Shown: positions 6,912 through 7,033 of the stretch, one piece after another
Layout of the letters: each line of letters begins with the position of its first letter
Position numbering within the stretch: position 1 is the first letter of the stretch
Source of the DNA: an uncultured Ruminococcus sp.
GTDB lineage: Bacteria; Bacillota; Clostridia; Oscillospirales; Ruminococcaceae
Length of the DNA stretch: 7,033 bases
Reading direction: 5' to 3'
Assembly: GCA_947177375.1 (NCBI GenBank)
Contig: CAMWUF010000049.1
Span: forward strand, 1 to 7,033
Notes under the pieces: generated by a model
The model's input: the letters and a program-made list of their open reading frames with translations, nothing else
Database searches by the model: none
Told to the model about the DNA's origin: nothing
Translations under genes and position numbers: made by a program

Positions 6912-6952
6912 TTTTTTATGTGATTTTTATTAAGAAAATATATTCACCTTTC

Positions 6953-6980
6953 ATTATACATGATTTACAAGCAAATTATA
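6953..6980 (-). promoter_or_regulatory. Probable promoter region of the regulator-kinase-protease operon with phased hexamers
   Basis: Two perfect TATAAT hexamers (6980-6975 and 6958-6953) occur on the minus strand upstream of the regulator. Neither has a recognisable TTGACA-like box at 16-18 bp, so promoter strength may depend on an activator. Between them, TGTAAA (6969-6964) is exactly 11 nt from each. The nearer -10 would give a leader of about 100 nt. The rest of the 6845-7033 stretch contains no gene that I can see. Confidence 0.45.
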
Positions 6981-7033
6981 TTAATTTTCTATGCATAATT
7001 TTTGAATTAACTGTAAAACAATAAACTTGCAAT

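Noticed and set aside
6881..6917. Plus-strand hairpin with a T run (6912-6917) as a terminator for a gene entering from the left
   Set aside because: The stem is short and AT-rich, and no plus-strand gene exists upstream of it in the window.

Overview
The window is an AT-rich stretch of a low-GC Gram-positive (Firmicutes) genome. Purine-rich Shine-Dalgarno sites, a consensus sigma-A promoter, a U-tailed hairpin terminator and the protein styles point to an anaerobic clostridial lineage, perhaps Ruminococcus/Oscillospiraceae-like. That genus guess is inference from style, not from a marker gene. All five genes lie on the minus strand, so transcription runs from high to low coordinates, and coding density is high.

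First transcription unit (about 6960 down to 3102): an OmpR/PhoB-type response regulator, a two-transmembrane HAMP sensor histidine kinase, and a membrane-anchored HtrA/DegP-type serine protease with one PDZ domain. The regulator and kinase genes are 3 nt apart, and the kinase and protease genes overlap by 8 nt. The unit ends in a strong hairpin terminator that directly abuts the protease stop codon. The layout suggests an envelope or secretion-stress circuit: the kinase senses the cell-surface state, the regulator controls transcription, and the protease, whose catalytic and PDZ domains face outward, handles damaged exported protein. It resembles CssRS/HtrA and the walRK-htrA loci of other Firmicutes in content, but the signal and targets cannot be read from the DNA.

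Second transcription unit (about 3059 down past position 1): a sigma-A promoter (TTGACT, 17 bp, TATAAT) drives a leader of about 70 nt containing a 7-G run and a small hairpin. The first gene encodes a 760-residue membrane protein with the order 2TM-PAS-PAS-GGDEF-EAL. Its GGDEF signature is degenerate and its EAL catalytic residues are all present, so it is predicted to degrade cyclic di-GMP. Fourteen nucleotides later begins a TrhA/hemolysin III (PAQR-like) seven-helix membrane protein, whose last few residues are cut off by the window edge.

The non-coding stretches are 2956-3147, holding the terminator, promoter and leader, and 6845-7033, holding a probable promoter and operator-like repeats upstream of the regulator. 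I found no RNA genes, mobile elements or CRISPR arrays. The window is mostly ordinary housekeeping and signalling DNA. The features most worth a second look are the phosphodiesterase-TrhA pairing, the G7/hairpin leader, the phased repeats at the regulator promoter, the Pro/Gln/Tyr-rich cytoplasmic tail on the HtrA protease, and the cysteine-rich extracellular sensor of the kinase.
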